Shown piece by piece: positions 20,606 to 28,053 of a DNA stretch of 64,000 bases. Both the position numbers and the translations under genes were made by a program. A model generated the notes under the pieces. That model made no database searches and had not been told where the DNA came from. It was given only the letters and a program-made list of their open reading frames with translations. The stretch's first letter is position 1. The number at the start of each line of letters is the position of its first letter. The stretch comes from a virus. Location of the stretch: positions 1 to 64,000 of the IMG/VR virus record IMGVR_UViG_3300009093_000004; one strand, given 5' to 3'.

Positions 20606-21186
20606 CCCATGGACAGTGCCACTGTCGTGTGTGCGTGGGGGACCATGCTGGATATGGTCCATGCATGCTCACCTCAAAACCTGTAAACAAAGACCCTACC
20701 GGCTGGCGCGAGTTCATTCAGAACGTGATCGACGGCAAAAACTACTTCCGCGCTGGCGAGTATATGCAACTGCTTCAGCAGCTTGAAACAGTGACGCGGG
20801 AGCGAGACGAAGCGCTTTCGAAGCTAAGAGCTGACGAGACGCCAGCACCTATCAATCAATGTGACGGTTGCCGTCGTGGGCTTCCCAAGAACGAGCGTGG
20901 TATTCACGTCGGCCCAGGCGGATTTTGGGCTGGTGACGTGCAGGGCTGTACCGCGCACTTGTACTCACCGGAGGAACCGACCCGTGAGCTTTCGGCTAGC
21001 GAGGCTGCGTCATTCGACAAGACACTGGCGCGTTCGCCACGTCGCATCCCGCCGCGCGAATTCGACGTCGAGAGCCATACGGGGCTCTATCCGTCCGATG
21101 AACTGTCGGAGACTAGCGGTCCGGAGAAAGCCAGAGAGCCTAACCAACAGGCGAATGCTGCGATCCAAAAGGCAGAAGGCAAATGA
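20602..21186 (+). CDS. hypothetical protein with two cysteine-containing motifs, 194 aa
   Basis: The N-terminus MTHGQCHCRVCVGDHAG carries CxCxxC. A coiled-coil-like stretch (QLLQQLETVTRERDEALSKL) follows, then CDGCRRGLPKNERGIH near residues 88-103, another metal-type site. The C-terminal third is polar and probably disordered. Overlaps neighbours by 4 bases. Function unknown. Confidence 0.6.
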   Translation: MTHGQCHCRVCVGDHAGYGPCMLTSKPVNKDPTGWREFIQNVIDGKNYFRAGEYMQLLQQLETVTRERDEALSKLRADETPAPINQCDGCRRGLPKNERGIHVGPGGFWAGDVQGCTAHLYSPEEPTRELSASEAASFDKTLARSPRRIPPREFDVESHTGLYPSDELSETSGPEKAREPNQQANAAIQKAEGK

Positions 21187-21365
21187 TGCAGGCCTATTCC
21201 AACATGTACTACCACTGGGGATGGGTCGTGGTCTCCTTCGCCGGGTTTGTAGTAGGTATCTGGGCCGGATTCACACGCAAGTGGTACGCCTTTTTTCTCT
21301 GGCTAGTAGCGGTTGCCGCTCTAGGTGGGTTGGCCTTCAAGTACAAAGAGGGGATATACGAATGA
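21183..21365 (+). CDS. two-span membrane protein, 60 aa
   Basis: Hydrophobic helices WGWVVVSFAGFVVGIWAGF and YAFFLWLVAVAALGGLAF separated by a short basic turn (TRKW). It overlaps the upstream stop and the following PRPP-synthetase-like gene by 4 bases each. Could be a membrane partner or an unrelated small inner-membrane protein; no family recognised. Confidence 0.6.
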   Translation: MMQAYSNMYYHWGWVVVSFAGFVVGIWAGFTRKWYAFFLWLVAVAALGGLAFKYKEGIYE

Positions 21366-22201
21366 TCACAGTGATAGACAGTGACAACTACGCGGCATCC
21401 GGCATCGAGACCATAGTGTTCCCTGGAGGGGAGCCGCATGTAAAGCTCCCGATCTTCCCGGTCCAGAAGCATGAGGACTTCATCCTCCTGTACCTCAAGG
21501 CCAGGACCTTGCTCGATACCTTCAACGGGGCCCTGGTGCTTGATGCCCTGTCCCGTCAGGGGCAACGGGCCAAGCTCTTCTGTCCCTACTTTCCCGGTGC
21601 CCGCCAGGATCGGGCCAATGATGGGACCGCGCCTCTCACCATCGAAATCATGGGACAGCTACTTTCTCATCGCCCCACCTACGTCTTTGATCTCCATTCC
21701 GATCTCGCCCGTGTTGCCATGGATTGGGACCCAAGTATTCTCATGCCCTCGGATCTTCCCGAAGGAGTCCAGGGTCAATGGGATGGTGTGATCGCTCCGG
21801 ACAAAGGCGCATTGAACAGAGCTATGGATTTCCTACAGAAATTCTGCCCTGGTACGTACATCTTCCGATGTGAGAAGGACCGGGATCCAAAGACCGGTCG
21901 CATCCTGAGCTACCAGATGCCACCTCTTCCTAAGTCCGGGCACTACATCGTGGTGGATGATATCTGTGATGGTGGAGCAACCTTCAACCTACTAGCCGAG
22001 TGCTGGGGTACTGACTGGCTTGCTTCAGGTTCCACTCTGGATTTGTTCGTATCCCACGGAATCTTCTCTCGTGGGATAGGGAACATTAGCCCTATCTATC
22101 ACAACATCATCACTACGGACAGCTGGTGTCAGGCGAACACCTTCGGACGGTTGAGAGTGATCCCACTCCTCCCACAACTGCTGCCCCTCTTTGGGACGTA
22201 A
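21362..22201 (+). CDS. adps: PRPP-synthetase-like enzyme, probable ADP-ribose pyrophosphokinase (NARP1 Adps), 279 aa
   Basis: Ribose-phosphate pyrophosphokinase fold: VFPGGEPHVKLP near residues 19-30 (counterpart of FSDGE), PYFPGARQDRAND (75-87) and the PRPP-loop VVDDICDGGATF (197-208). Canonical synthetases are about 310 aa. With a NAMPT-like gene 1.1 kb downstream and no NMN adenylyltransferase nearby, it best fits Adps of NARP1, which pyrophosphorylates ADP-ribose to ADPR-PP. The alternative is ordinary PRPP synthesis feeding NAMPT. The ATG overlaps the upstream stop; an in-frame extension to 20861 would run through another gene. Confidence 0.8.
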   Translation: MITVIDSDNYAASGIETIVFPGGEPHVKLPIFPVQKHEDFILLYLKARTLLDTFNGALVLDALSRQGQRAKLFCPYFPGARQDRANDGTAPLTIEIMGQLLSHRPTYVFDLHSDLARVAMDWDPSILMPSDLPEGVQGQWDGVIAPDKGALNRAMDFLQKFCPGTYIFRCEKDRDPKTGRILSYQMPPLPKSGHYIVVDDICDGGATFNLLAECWGTDWLASGSTLDLFVSHGIFSRGIGNISPIYHNIITTDSWCQANTFGRLRVIPLLPQLLPLFGT

Positions 22202-22214
22202 AGAGGAAGACGAC

Positions 22215-23018
22215 ATGACCAAGGATCAGCTTACCGCTGAGGACTATGAAGAAGTGCTCGCCGATCACCGCAGACTCGTGCGCGAATTAGACGTCCTTTT
22301 GAACGGTGAGCATGGAGCGGCCAAGCAGGCAAGTCTGTGCGATATCGTCGGGCAGCTCAAACGGCAGAAATGCGCTCCGTCCTCAAAGAAGTGCGTCTAC
22401 TGTGGCCGTGAAGACGGAAAGCACAATGAGGTGTGCCTTTTGGCGGATAACCAACGCCTACGCGCCGAACGGGACGATGCGCTCGAAATCCTCTCCATCG
22501 CGCTCCCCGGTCCGCGACCGTGGCCCACTGAGAGCAATGTGGCCAAGCTGCGTATCTATCGAGAAATGGCGCTAGATAAGAGAAGAAGCGCCGACGAGAC
22601 GACAACAGTTCAATCCGCCCACCGCGAAGGTTCCGAGCCGACCTCTCGCCTGGTCGGAGACATCGATTGGTGTCTGACACAGATCAGTCCGGCGCACAAA
22701 GTCCATGAAGTGCTTTCCCGAGTCGCTCGTCAGCTCGCAGGCTCATCGGAGGAACCGAACGGAAATCAGGCAGATTCAGCATCTTCGGGTGCTGACGCCG
22801 CAGCTCCTATGCCCAGGGGGAGTTTGCCGAATAGCTTGGGCGCCTTTCCGGAGAAAACCAGTAGTGAACTTTGCGGCGCGCGCTGGGAGATGGCTGACCG
22901 CGTCAATATCTACTGCACTCTACCTAAAGGCCATGCCGCACAACATGAGGCGTGGGGGACTACGGGTCTATTCCACGCATGGAGCGCAGTGAACGGGGAC
23001 GAACGTAATGATGGTTGA
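22215..23018 (+). CDS. hypothetical protein with metal-binding motifs, 267 aa
   Basis: Central CVYCGREDGKHNEVC near residues 60-74 looks like a zinc site. The C-terminus has a second motif, C-x13-C-x4-GH-x3-H (ending YCTLPKGHAAQHEAWG), a pattern I know from small zinc fingers in phage and actinobacterial proteins. The middle is charged and helical. Located between the two NAD-pathway genes, but with no visible enzymatic motif. AGAGGAAG lies upstream of the ATG at 22215. Confidence 0.6.
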   Translation: MTKDQLTAEDYEEVLADHRRLVRELDVLLNGEHGAAKQASLCDIVGQLKRQKCAPSSKKCVYCGREDGKHNEVCLLADNQRLRAERDDALEILSIALPGPRPWPTESNVAKLRIYREMALDKRRSADETTTVQSAHREGSEPTSRLVGDIDWCLTQISPAHKVHEVLSRVARQLAGSSEEPNGNQADSASSGADAAAPMPRGSLPNSLGAFPEKTSSELCGARWEMADRVNIYCTLPKGHAAQHEAWGTTGLFHAWSAVNGDERNDG

Positions 23019-23097
23019 TATAGGTTGGGTTGTGGCCGCGCTCCTTGCGGGCATCATTACCGGAGTCGCCTTGGTATCTTGGCTGGATAACCGTTGA
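23008..23097 (+). CDS. 29-aa single-span membrane protein
   Basis: MMVDIGWVVAALLAGIITGV then ALVSWLDNR: one transmembrane helix and a short tail, the same length and start (MM) as the peptide at 13670. It overlaps the end of the preceding gene by 11 bases. Function unknown. Confidence 0.5.
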   Translation: MMVDIGWVVAALLAGIITGVALVSWLDNR

Positions 23098-23112
23098 GCG
23101 AGCCAGTGCGTC

Positions 23113-23301
23113 ATGACTGAAGAACGAATACGCCGAGAGGAAGAGGAACTCCGCAAGCGGATTATCCGCGAAGCGGTGGAGGCTGCCGTCGCAGACTTCA
23201 AAGTCTCGCTGGAACAGATGCTCAGGCCTCTGGAGCGGAAGCGCAAACGTAAACAGTTGGGCAAGACATGTAATGAAACAAAACAACGGGAGGGTCTATA
23301 G
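23113..23301 (+). CDS. coiled-coil basic protein, 62 aa
   Basis: MTEERIRREEEELRKRIIRE then a basic tail PLERKRKRKQLGK: a single long charged helix. Its stop is directly followed by the NAMPT-like ATG, so translation is probably linked. Function unknown. Confidence 0.5.
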   Translation: MTEERIRREEEELRKRIIREAVEAAVADFKVSLEQMLRPLERKRKRKQLGKTCNETKQREGL

Positions 23302-24783
23302 ATGTTTGGACTGATCGGGATGACGGACGGGTATAAGCTGGACCATCGGCGCCAGTATCCTGTAGGAACTGAGTATGTCTATTCAAACTTCACGGCCCGG
23401 TCTACCAGGATCGGTGGACAGGACGCGGTGATCTTCTTTGGCCTACAGCGCTTCTTGATGAAGTACTTTACCTACCAGGCAATCGCTACCTTTTTCGATG
23501 AGCCTGCCAAGGCGGTTCGGGATGCCTATAGGGAATTCCTCCGCAGCTACCTGGGAGAGCAGGCTGGTGCCATGGTCGGGACCGATCACATCATGGCTCT
23601 GCACAAGCTGGGCTATCTACCCCTGGAAATCCGGGCCCTCCCGGAAGGGACGGCCGTTCCCTATCGGGTCCCGATGCTCACTATCGAGAACACCCACCCA
23701 GATTTCTTCTGGCTGACCAACTACTTCGAGACCTTACTCTCGTGCAACCTGTGGCTCCCGTGCACGTCGGCCACCACCGCGCTTCGCTACAGGAAGATTC
23801 TCACCCACTATTCCAGTCTCACCACTGGGAAAATAGATCTGGTCCCGTATCAGGGGCATGATTTTTCCTTCCGGGGCCTCGAAGGAGTTGAGGGAGCGGA
23901 GCTATCTGGGGCAGGACATCTTCTCTCCTTCCTGGGTACGGACTGCATCCCCGCCATCCAGATGCTTAAGGAGGATTACTTCGGAACAGGAACTATCGGG
24001 ATCTCTGTCCCAGCGACTGAGCATTCCGTCATGTGTGCCGGGGGCCAGGGAGATGAACTAGCCACATTCGCCAGACTCTTGGACCTTTACCCGTCAGGCT
24101 ACATCTCGATCGTTTCGGACACGTGGGACTTGTGGAAGGTTCTGGGAACCTATCTCCCCACCCTCAAGGAAAAGATCCTTGATCGAGATGGGGCCTTGAT
24201 CATCCGTCCTGACTCCGGAGACCCGGTACTGATCCTGACAGGGGATGCCTCGGCCACGCCAGGTAGCCTACAGCACAAGGGGGTCGTGGAATCCCTGTGG
24301 GATATCTTCGGCGGCGCCGTGAGCCCTACTGGATACAAGGTCCTAGATAGTCATATCGGGACCATCTACGGAGATTCCATCACGGTCGAGCGGGCTCAGG
24401 CGATCTGTGAGCGTCTGAAGGAAAAGGGTTTTGCTTCCACCAATGTTGTGTTCGGGATCGGTTCGTACACATACCAGTATGTGACCCGAGACACCAACGG
24501 GTTTGCTATGAAGGCCACCTGGGCTCAGGTGAACGGTGAGGAGCGACTTCTCCAGAAGGACCCGGTCACGGATACGTCTGGAAAAAAGTCAGCTCGTGGC
24601 CGGTTGGTCGTGGTACAAGACAAGGACGGGTTACGTCTGATCGATGGGCTCACCAAGAAGGAGCAAGAAGGGTACGGCACTGTCGATCTACTTCAGCCTG
24701 TCTGGAGGGATGGAAATTTCATGCTGGGCCGAACATTGACGCTCGCTGAAATACGTCAGAGAGTGGCTAGTCTGGTTCGATAA
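23302..24783 (+). CDS. namat: nicotinamide phosphoribosyltransferase-like enzyme, probable NARP1 Namat, 493 aa
   Basis: Full-length NAMPT-family protein (493 aa; family about 490). Landmarks are TDGYKLDHRRQYPVGTEYVY (residues 8-27), FRGLEGVEGAELSGAGHLLS, EHSVMCAGGQGDELATFARL, the strand SIVSDTWDLWKVL and the phosphate-binding RPDSGDPV. NAMPT joins nicotinamide to PRPP; the NARP1 version, Namat, joins nicotinamide to ADPR-PP to make NAD+ directly. The upstream PRPP-synthetase-like gene and lack of NMN adenylyltransferase favour NARP1. GGGAGGG precedes the ATG. Substrate choice is inferred from context. Confidence 0.85.
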   Translation: MFGLIGMTDGYKLDHRRQYPVGTEYVYSNFTARSTRIGGQDAVIFFGLQRFLMKYFTYQAIATFFDEPAKAVRDAYREFLRSYLGEQAGAMVGTDHIMALHKLGYLPLEIRALPEGTAVPYRVPMLTIENTHPDFFWLTNYFETLLSCNLWLPCTSATTALRYRKILTHYSSLTTGKIDLVPYQGHDFSFRGLEGVEGAELSGAGHLLSFLGTDCIPAIQMLKEDYFGTGTIGISVPATEHSVMCAGGQGDELATFARLLDLYPSGYISIVSDTWDLWKVLGTYLPTLKEKILDRDGALIIRPDSGDPVLILTGDASATPGSLQHKGVVESLWDIFGGAVSPTGYKVLDSHIGTIYGDSITVERAQAICERLKEKGFASTNVVFGIGSYTYQYVTRDTNGFAMKATWAQVNGEERLLQKDPVTDTSGKKSARGRLVVVQDKDGLRLIDGLTKKEQEGYGTVDLLQPVWRDGNFMLGRTLTLAEIRQRVASLVR

Positions 24784-24806
24784 CTAACAAAACGAAAGGA
24801 GGGTTT

Positions 24807-25142
24807 ATGATCCGCATGATCACCGTTCTCATGATGCTAAGTGTCACCACTGCACAAGCCCTGGCACCACTCCAGATACCGACACCACAGCAGCTGGGTG
24901 TTTCCATCTGCGTAGGAGGAAGTCCGTACGTCGCCTACCAGATAACAGGTACTTCGGCACAGGGATTCACCACCGGCCTTGCGTTTGAACAGGTCAAGTG
25001 CAGCACCACCGGCTACCATGCCGGCTGCGCCTTGGTCTACTGGGATCCCGCCACCGGGATAGTCCAGTCCATTGACCTTCTCTACACCACGACGGGCCGA
25101 CTCCCGGCTAGTGCCGATTCCTGCCTGAACCCTATAGGGTGA
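24807..25142 (+). CDS. predicted secreted protein, 111 aa
   Basis: The N-terminus MIRMITVLMMLSVTTAQALA is a typical signal peptide with an ALA cleavage site near residue 20. The mature part has four cysteines (near 35, 65, 74 and 107), probably two disulphides in the periplasm. AAAGGAGG precedes the ATG. It could modify the cell envelope or exclude other phages; no family recognised. Confidence 0.65.
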   Translation: MIRMITVLMMLSVTTAQALAPLQIPTPQQLGVSICVGGSPYVAYQITGTSAQGFTTGLAFEQVKCSTTGYHAGCALVYWDPATGIVQSIDLLYTTTGRLPASADSCLNPIG

Positions 25143-25223
25143 AAGCCACGCTGGACGCTTGAAGAGCGGTGTGTCCAGTAGAAGATCGACGCTCAAATAT
25201 CAACAACTTGTAGGAGATCACAC

Positions 25224-25874
25224 ATGTTAGAGGTTCAAGGTCACCGTGTAATCGTCGCTGTCGATCGTTCTGGATCCATGGACGAGTCCGACTGTGATGG
25301 ACAAACCCGCTATCGCTACTTGCGGGAAAAGCTGAAGGCTTTCGTTCCGGCTGCCGCCTCATCGGCCGATGGCGGAAAAGTCTACGGCGTTTTCTTTAAT
25401 GCCGGCATTCATACCGAAGTGCTCATTACCGGGTCGGACGTGGACACGCAGATGAACAAGTACGGGCCAGGCGGCGGGACGGCCACTCATCTGGCTGTGG
25501 AGGCGGCTTTCAAGATCCATCAGGCGGATCCAAAAACACCCACACTGCTGTTCCTGGTTACCGATGGGCGTCCAGATTCAACGGATGCCGTGAACAGGGA
25601 AATCGTCTCCGTGACCAAGCGGCTCGATAACCCGGAGAGCTTCCGGATCATGGTGCTCACAGTCGGTCAGCGAACTCCGGAACTCACGGCATGGCTGGAA
25701 CAGCTCGATGCTGAGCTGGGTCCGATGGGCGCCAAGTTCGACATCGTGGGGCAGAACAACTTGAACGATGTGGACTTCCAAGAAGCGGCTGCGGAACTCA
25801 TCGCCTCCACCACCACCAACGCTCAGGCGGCAGCGGGAGACACCGCCGGTAAGGCCACCCACCGTATCGATTGA
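25224..25874 (+). CDS. von Willebrand factor A domain protein (TerF/TerY-like), 216 aa
   Basis: VWA domain with a MIDAS metal site: DRSGSMDES (residues 14-22), a Thr in GGGTATH near 91 and TDGRPDST near 114. About 200 aa forms one Rossmann-type VWA domain, as in TerY-like proteins of tellurite-resistance (ter) clusters. A TerC gene follows 50 bases later, separated by a terminator-like hairpin. In ter systems VWA and TerC proteins are thought to form membrane-associated metal-dependent stress or defence complexes; the phage role is unknown. Confidence 0.85.
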   Translation: MLEVQGHRVIVAVDRSGSMDESDCDGQTRYRYLREKLKAFVPAAASSADGGKVYGVFFNAGIHTEVLITGSDVDTQMNKYGPGGGTATHLAVEAAFKIHQADPKTPTLLFLVTDGRPDSTDAVNREIVSVTKRLDNPESFRIMVLTVGQRTPELTAWLEQLDAELGPMGAKFDIVGQNNLNDVDFQEAAAELIASTTTNAQAAAGDTAGKATHRID

Positions 25875-25885
25875 TCCCAACCTTT

Positions 25886-25915
25886 GGGGCGGGACTGACA
25901 CCGCCCCTCATTTTT
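25886..25915 (+). terminator. intrinsic terminator between VWA and TerC genes
   Basis: GGGGCGG (25886-25892), loop GACTGACA, CCGCCCC (25901-25907), then TCATTTTT. It lies 11 bases after the VWA stop and right before the GGAGG of terC. It probably lowers TerC expression by partial termination, since no separate promoter for terC is evident. Confidence 0.8.
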
Positions 25916-25924
25916 GGAGGAACG

Positions 25925-26530
25925 ATGTTCGTCTATAGCATCCTGCTTCTAGGCTCCGTGATCTTCCTAGACTTGATCCTCTCGGGAGACAATGCCGTGG
26001 TCATCGCCATGGCCGCTAATGGACTTCCCAAGGAGGACCGGGATAAGGCCATCACGCTGGGGATGGGGATGGCGATCCTGCTGCGGATCCTCTTTGCCCT
26101 ATTTGCCCTTTTCCTGCTTGCCTGGCACATCTTTGCCTTCCTGGGGGGATGTCTACTTCTATGGGTCGCCTACGGGATGGGCAAAGAAATGTGGGCGGAG
26201 GCCAAAGGCACGGCGGACTCTGCCAAGCCTGCCGATGTATCGGCGGACAATCGCTTCTGGAAGGCGATGGGGGTCATCTGCGCGGCCGATGTCTCCATGT
26301 CGCTCGATAACGTCCTGGCGGTCGCCTCCTTGGCCCGCAACCACCCTTTCATCATGGGCGTGGGGTTCCTCTTCTCGATGGGTATGCTCACGATCGCGGC
26401 CCGATGGGTGGCGGATCTTATGGAAACCCACAAATGGATGAGCTGGGTAGGGCTTGGACTGATTGTGTGGGTCGCGATCGATCTGATCGTGGGGAATTAC
26501 GATGCCACTTTGACATTGATGCGGTCATGA
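25925..26530 (+). CDS. terC: TerC-family integral membrane protein, 201 aa
   Basis: Multi-span protein with the two TerC signature motifs: LILSGDNAVVIAMAA (residues 17-31) and SMSLDNVLAVASLARNHP (near 125-142), whose Asp/Asn residues lie in the membrane and are proposed to bind metal ions (Mn2+ or Ca2+ for TerC relatives). About 7 hydrophobic segments are visible. GGAGG precedes the ATG. Paired with a VWA gene, it forms a minimal ter-like module. Transport of metal or tellurite resistance is inferred from the family. Confidence 0.9.
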   Translation: MFVYSILLLGSVIFLDLILSGDNAVVIAMAANGLPKEDRDKAITLGMGMAILLRILFALFALFLLAWHIFAFLGGCLLLWVAYGMGKEMWAEAKGTADSAKPADVSADNRFWKAMGVICAADVSMSLDNVLAVASLARNHPFIMGVGFLFSMGMLTIAARWVADLMETHKWMSWVGLGLIVWVAIDLIVGNYDATLTLMRS

Positions 26531-26970
26531 AACCTCTCAACGCTTTACTCGATCTGGAGGAACAAGCTGAGCGATCTAAAAAGCATGTGGAGCAGATCCG
26601 AGAAACCATTACGAACCATCCTTCCTTGTTCGCTGCCCTAGAGTCGATGGATCTCAGAGTCACGTTCTCCATTCAGGAGGGTGAAATCAATCTCGGCTTC
26701 ACCGGCAATGCCAACACACTGGGTCTTGTATGGAATGTGCTTCGGCGCTATGGATACCAGCCTGGCTGCCGTCCTAATAAATCTGAACCCACGTTCTATA
26801 CATGGTGGACCAAGGAAGGGGCATCCAGAATATGGATGTCTTTCAGTAGCACTGTCTGTCGGCGCGTGCAGGTCGGGACCCAGACCGTGGAGCAGCCGAT
26901 CTACGAGATACATTGCGGTGAGTTGCCTCTACTGGAGGCAGAGTCTGTGGACGATAGCATTCCCTTCTGA
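26527..26970 (+). CDS. hypothetical protein with SSB-like acidic C-terminal tip, 147 aa
   Basis: An N-terminal helix (LLDLEEQAERSKKHVEQI) is followed by a mixed region. It ends in LLEAESVDDSIPF. An acidic stretch closing with IPF is the known protein-docking tip of bacterial SSB proteins; the rest does not look like an OB fold. The match may reflect recruitment to SSB partners, or chance. ATGA overlap with terC. Confidence 0.55.
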   Translation: MKPLNALLDLEEQAERSKKHVEQIRETITNHPSLFAALESMDLRVTFSIQEGEINLGFTGNANTLGLVWNVLRRYGYQPGCRPNKSEPTFYTWWTKEGASRIWMSFSSTVCRRVQVGTQTVEQPIYEIHCGELPLLEAESVDDSIPF

Positions 26971-26980
26971 GGAGAACACG

Positions 26981-27310
26981 ATGAAAGACTGGGTACTTCA
27001 CTACTGGGGCAATCCGTGGATCGCGCTCTTGCTCTATTGGTTCCCCTTGGCCATCTGCACGGTGGGCTACATCGTTCGGACCTGGCGTAACGTAAGGAAA
27101 GACCTGAGAAATCGGGTAACGAAAGCCAACTATTACCCAACCGACACGATCGGGACCCTTATCGGGAGAGGCTTGGTCACGATCATCCCGATCGCTAATC
27201 TCTGCGCTGCAGCCTTTGACCTTGCCCCGCAAGGGTTGGGCAACTTCATCAAAGGGCTAGGGAAGATATTCGATCAACCCCTTGTTCCGGTAAAAAAGGC
27301 CCAGGAATAA
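26981..27310 (+). CDS. membrane protein, 109 aa
   Basis: MKDWVLHYWGNPWIALLLYW then FPLAICTVGYIVRTWRNV form one or two N-terminal membrane spans; a second hydrophobic part (IGRGLVTIIPIANLCAAAFD) lies near residue 65. GAGG precedes the ATG. Last gene before a hairpin and a convergent minus-strand island. Function unknown. Confidence 0.6.
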   Translation: MKDWVLHYWGNPWIALLLYWFPLAICTVGYIVRTWRNVRKDLRNRVTKANYYPTDTIGTLIGRGLVTIIPIANLCAAAFDLAPQGLGNFIKGLGKIFDQPLVPVKKAQE

Positions 27311-27319
27311 CCCTGGGCC
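27298..27319 (+). terminator. hairpin overlapping end of rightward unit
   Basis: GGCCCAGG (27298-27305) and CCTGGGCC (27312-27319) form an 8-bp stem with a 6-nt loop that includes the stop codon of the 109-aa gene. No T-run follows. Situated between convergent genes, it probably marks the end of the unit, perhaps as an RNA-stabilising 3' hairpin. Confidence 0.5.
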
Positions 27320-27373
27320 AATCACATGATGACCCAGGGGGAGGGGGGTCCCCCGGAGGGAGGGTCACTTCGA

Positions 27374-27634
27374 TTAGTCTACATTACGATGGACCCGGCG
27401 CAAGAGGGGATCTTTAGGAGTACATCCCCGTTCGTTGTTACAGCGCTTGTGGGCGAGCGCTAGGTTATCCATCGCATTGGTGCCGCCCATCTTCCGAGGC
27501 ACCACGTGTTCGAAGGTCTCGTAATCCCATTTATCGGCATCCCTGCACTGCATTGGTAGTCCGCACCAACAGCACATGTTGGCTTGCATCTTACGCAGCG
27601 TCTTACGACGCTTCTTTCGCAGGGAGGGGTTCAT
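27374..27634 (-). CDS. HNH endonuclease, 86 aa
   Basis: Compact HNH nuclease: basic N-terminus (NPSLRKKRRKTLRKMQ), CCWCGLPM for the first zinc Cys pair, then FEHVVPRKMGGTNAMDNLAL and AHKRCNNERG, giving the H...N...H and second Cys. Family members cut or nick DNA and often act as free-standing homing or packaging nucleases. Its neighbours here (a regulator gene and small genes) do not include a terminase, so homing is plausible. Start at 27634 is weakly supported. Confidence 0.8.
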   Translation of the reverse strand: MNPSLRKKRRKTLRKMQANMCCWCGLPMQCRDADKWDYETFEHVVPRKMGGTNAMDNLALAHKRCNNERGCTPKDPLLRRVHRNVD

Positions 27635-27899
27635 CCGGGAGACTATGGGATACCTCCTCTTCACGGCCGACCAGCCGGTCTCGGTCGATCTCCACATCGA
27701 TCTCGGCCACCAGCTTCCTAATCATGTTCCGGGGCGGGATGGTCCAAAGCCCCACCACCAAAAGGCTCCGGGCCAGGAAGAGGAGCCGTCGCTTGTTGTC
27801 CAGGGAGAGTTCCGCCACGATCTCCGCCTTGGTGCGGACCGATACCGTGGGCTCTTCCTGGCGCTCTTTACGGGTCTTGTGGCTTTTCGGCCGGGCCAT
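27603..27899 (-). CDS. hypothetical protein, 98 aa
   Basis: A basic N-terminus (MARPKSHKTRKERQEEPTVS) is followed by helical segments and a hydrophobic stretch LLFLARSLLVVGLWTIPP. AGAAGGG stands immediately before the ATG. Overlaps the HNH gene by 32 bases. Function unknown. Confidence 0.5.
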   Translation of the reverse strand: MARPKSHKTRKERQEEPTVSVRTKAEIVAELSLDNKRRLLFLARSLLVVGLWTIPPRNMIRKLVAEIDVEIDRDRLVGREEEVSHSLPDEPLPAKEAS

Positions 27900-28053
27900 C
27901 CCTTCTCCATGTCTTCTTCCGCTGTGGACGCTTACACTTTCGGCAGAACCCACAGCAGGGTATGCAGTGCTTGGTTCCAGGCATTCGGTGGCAGCTGCAA
28001 TGGCACGGAACGCAATCCGGACATGTGCTGGCCGAGGCGCACCGTAGGATCAT
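27868..28053 (-). CDS. very cysteine-rich small protein, 61 aa
   Basis: About ten Cys and three His within 40 residues (TCPDCVPCHCSCHRMPGTKH then CIPCCGFCRKCKRP), followed by a basic tail. It probably binds several zinc ions. The ATG overlaps the stop of the regulator gene upstream. Function unknown; not a recognised family. Confidence 0.55.
   Translation of the reverse strand: MILRCASASTCPDCVPCHCSCHRMPGTKHCIPCCGFCRKCKRPQRKKTWRRDGPAEKPQDP

Noticed and set aside
20861-21361. N-terminal extension of the PRPP-synthetase-like ORF to 446 aa
   Set aside because: The extension lies over the 194-aa and 60-aa genes in another frame; the enzyme homology begins at the ATG at 21362.
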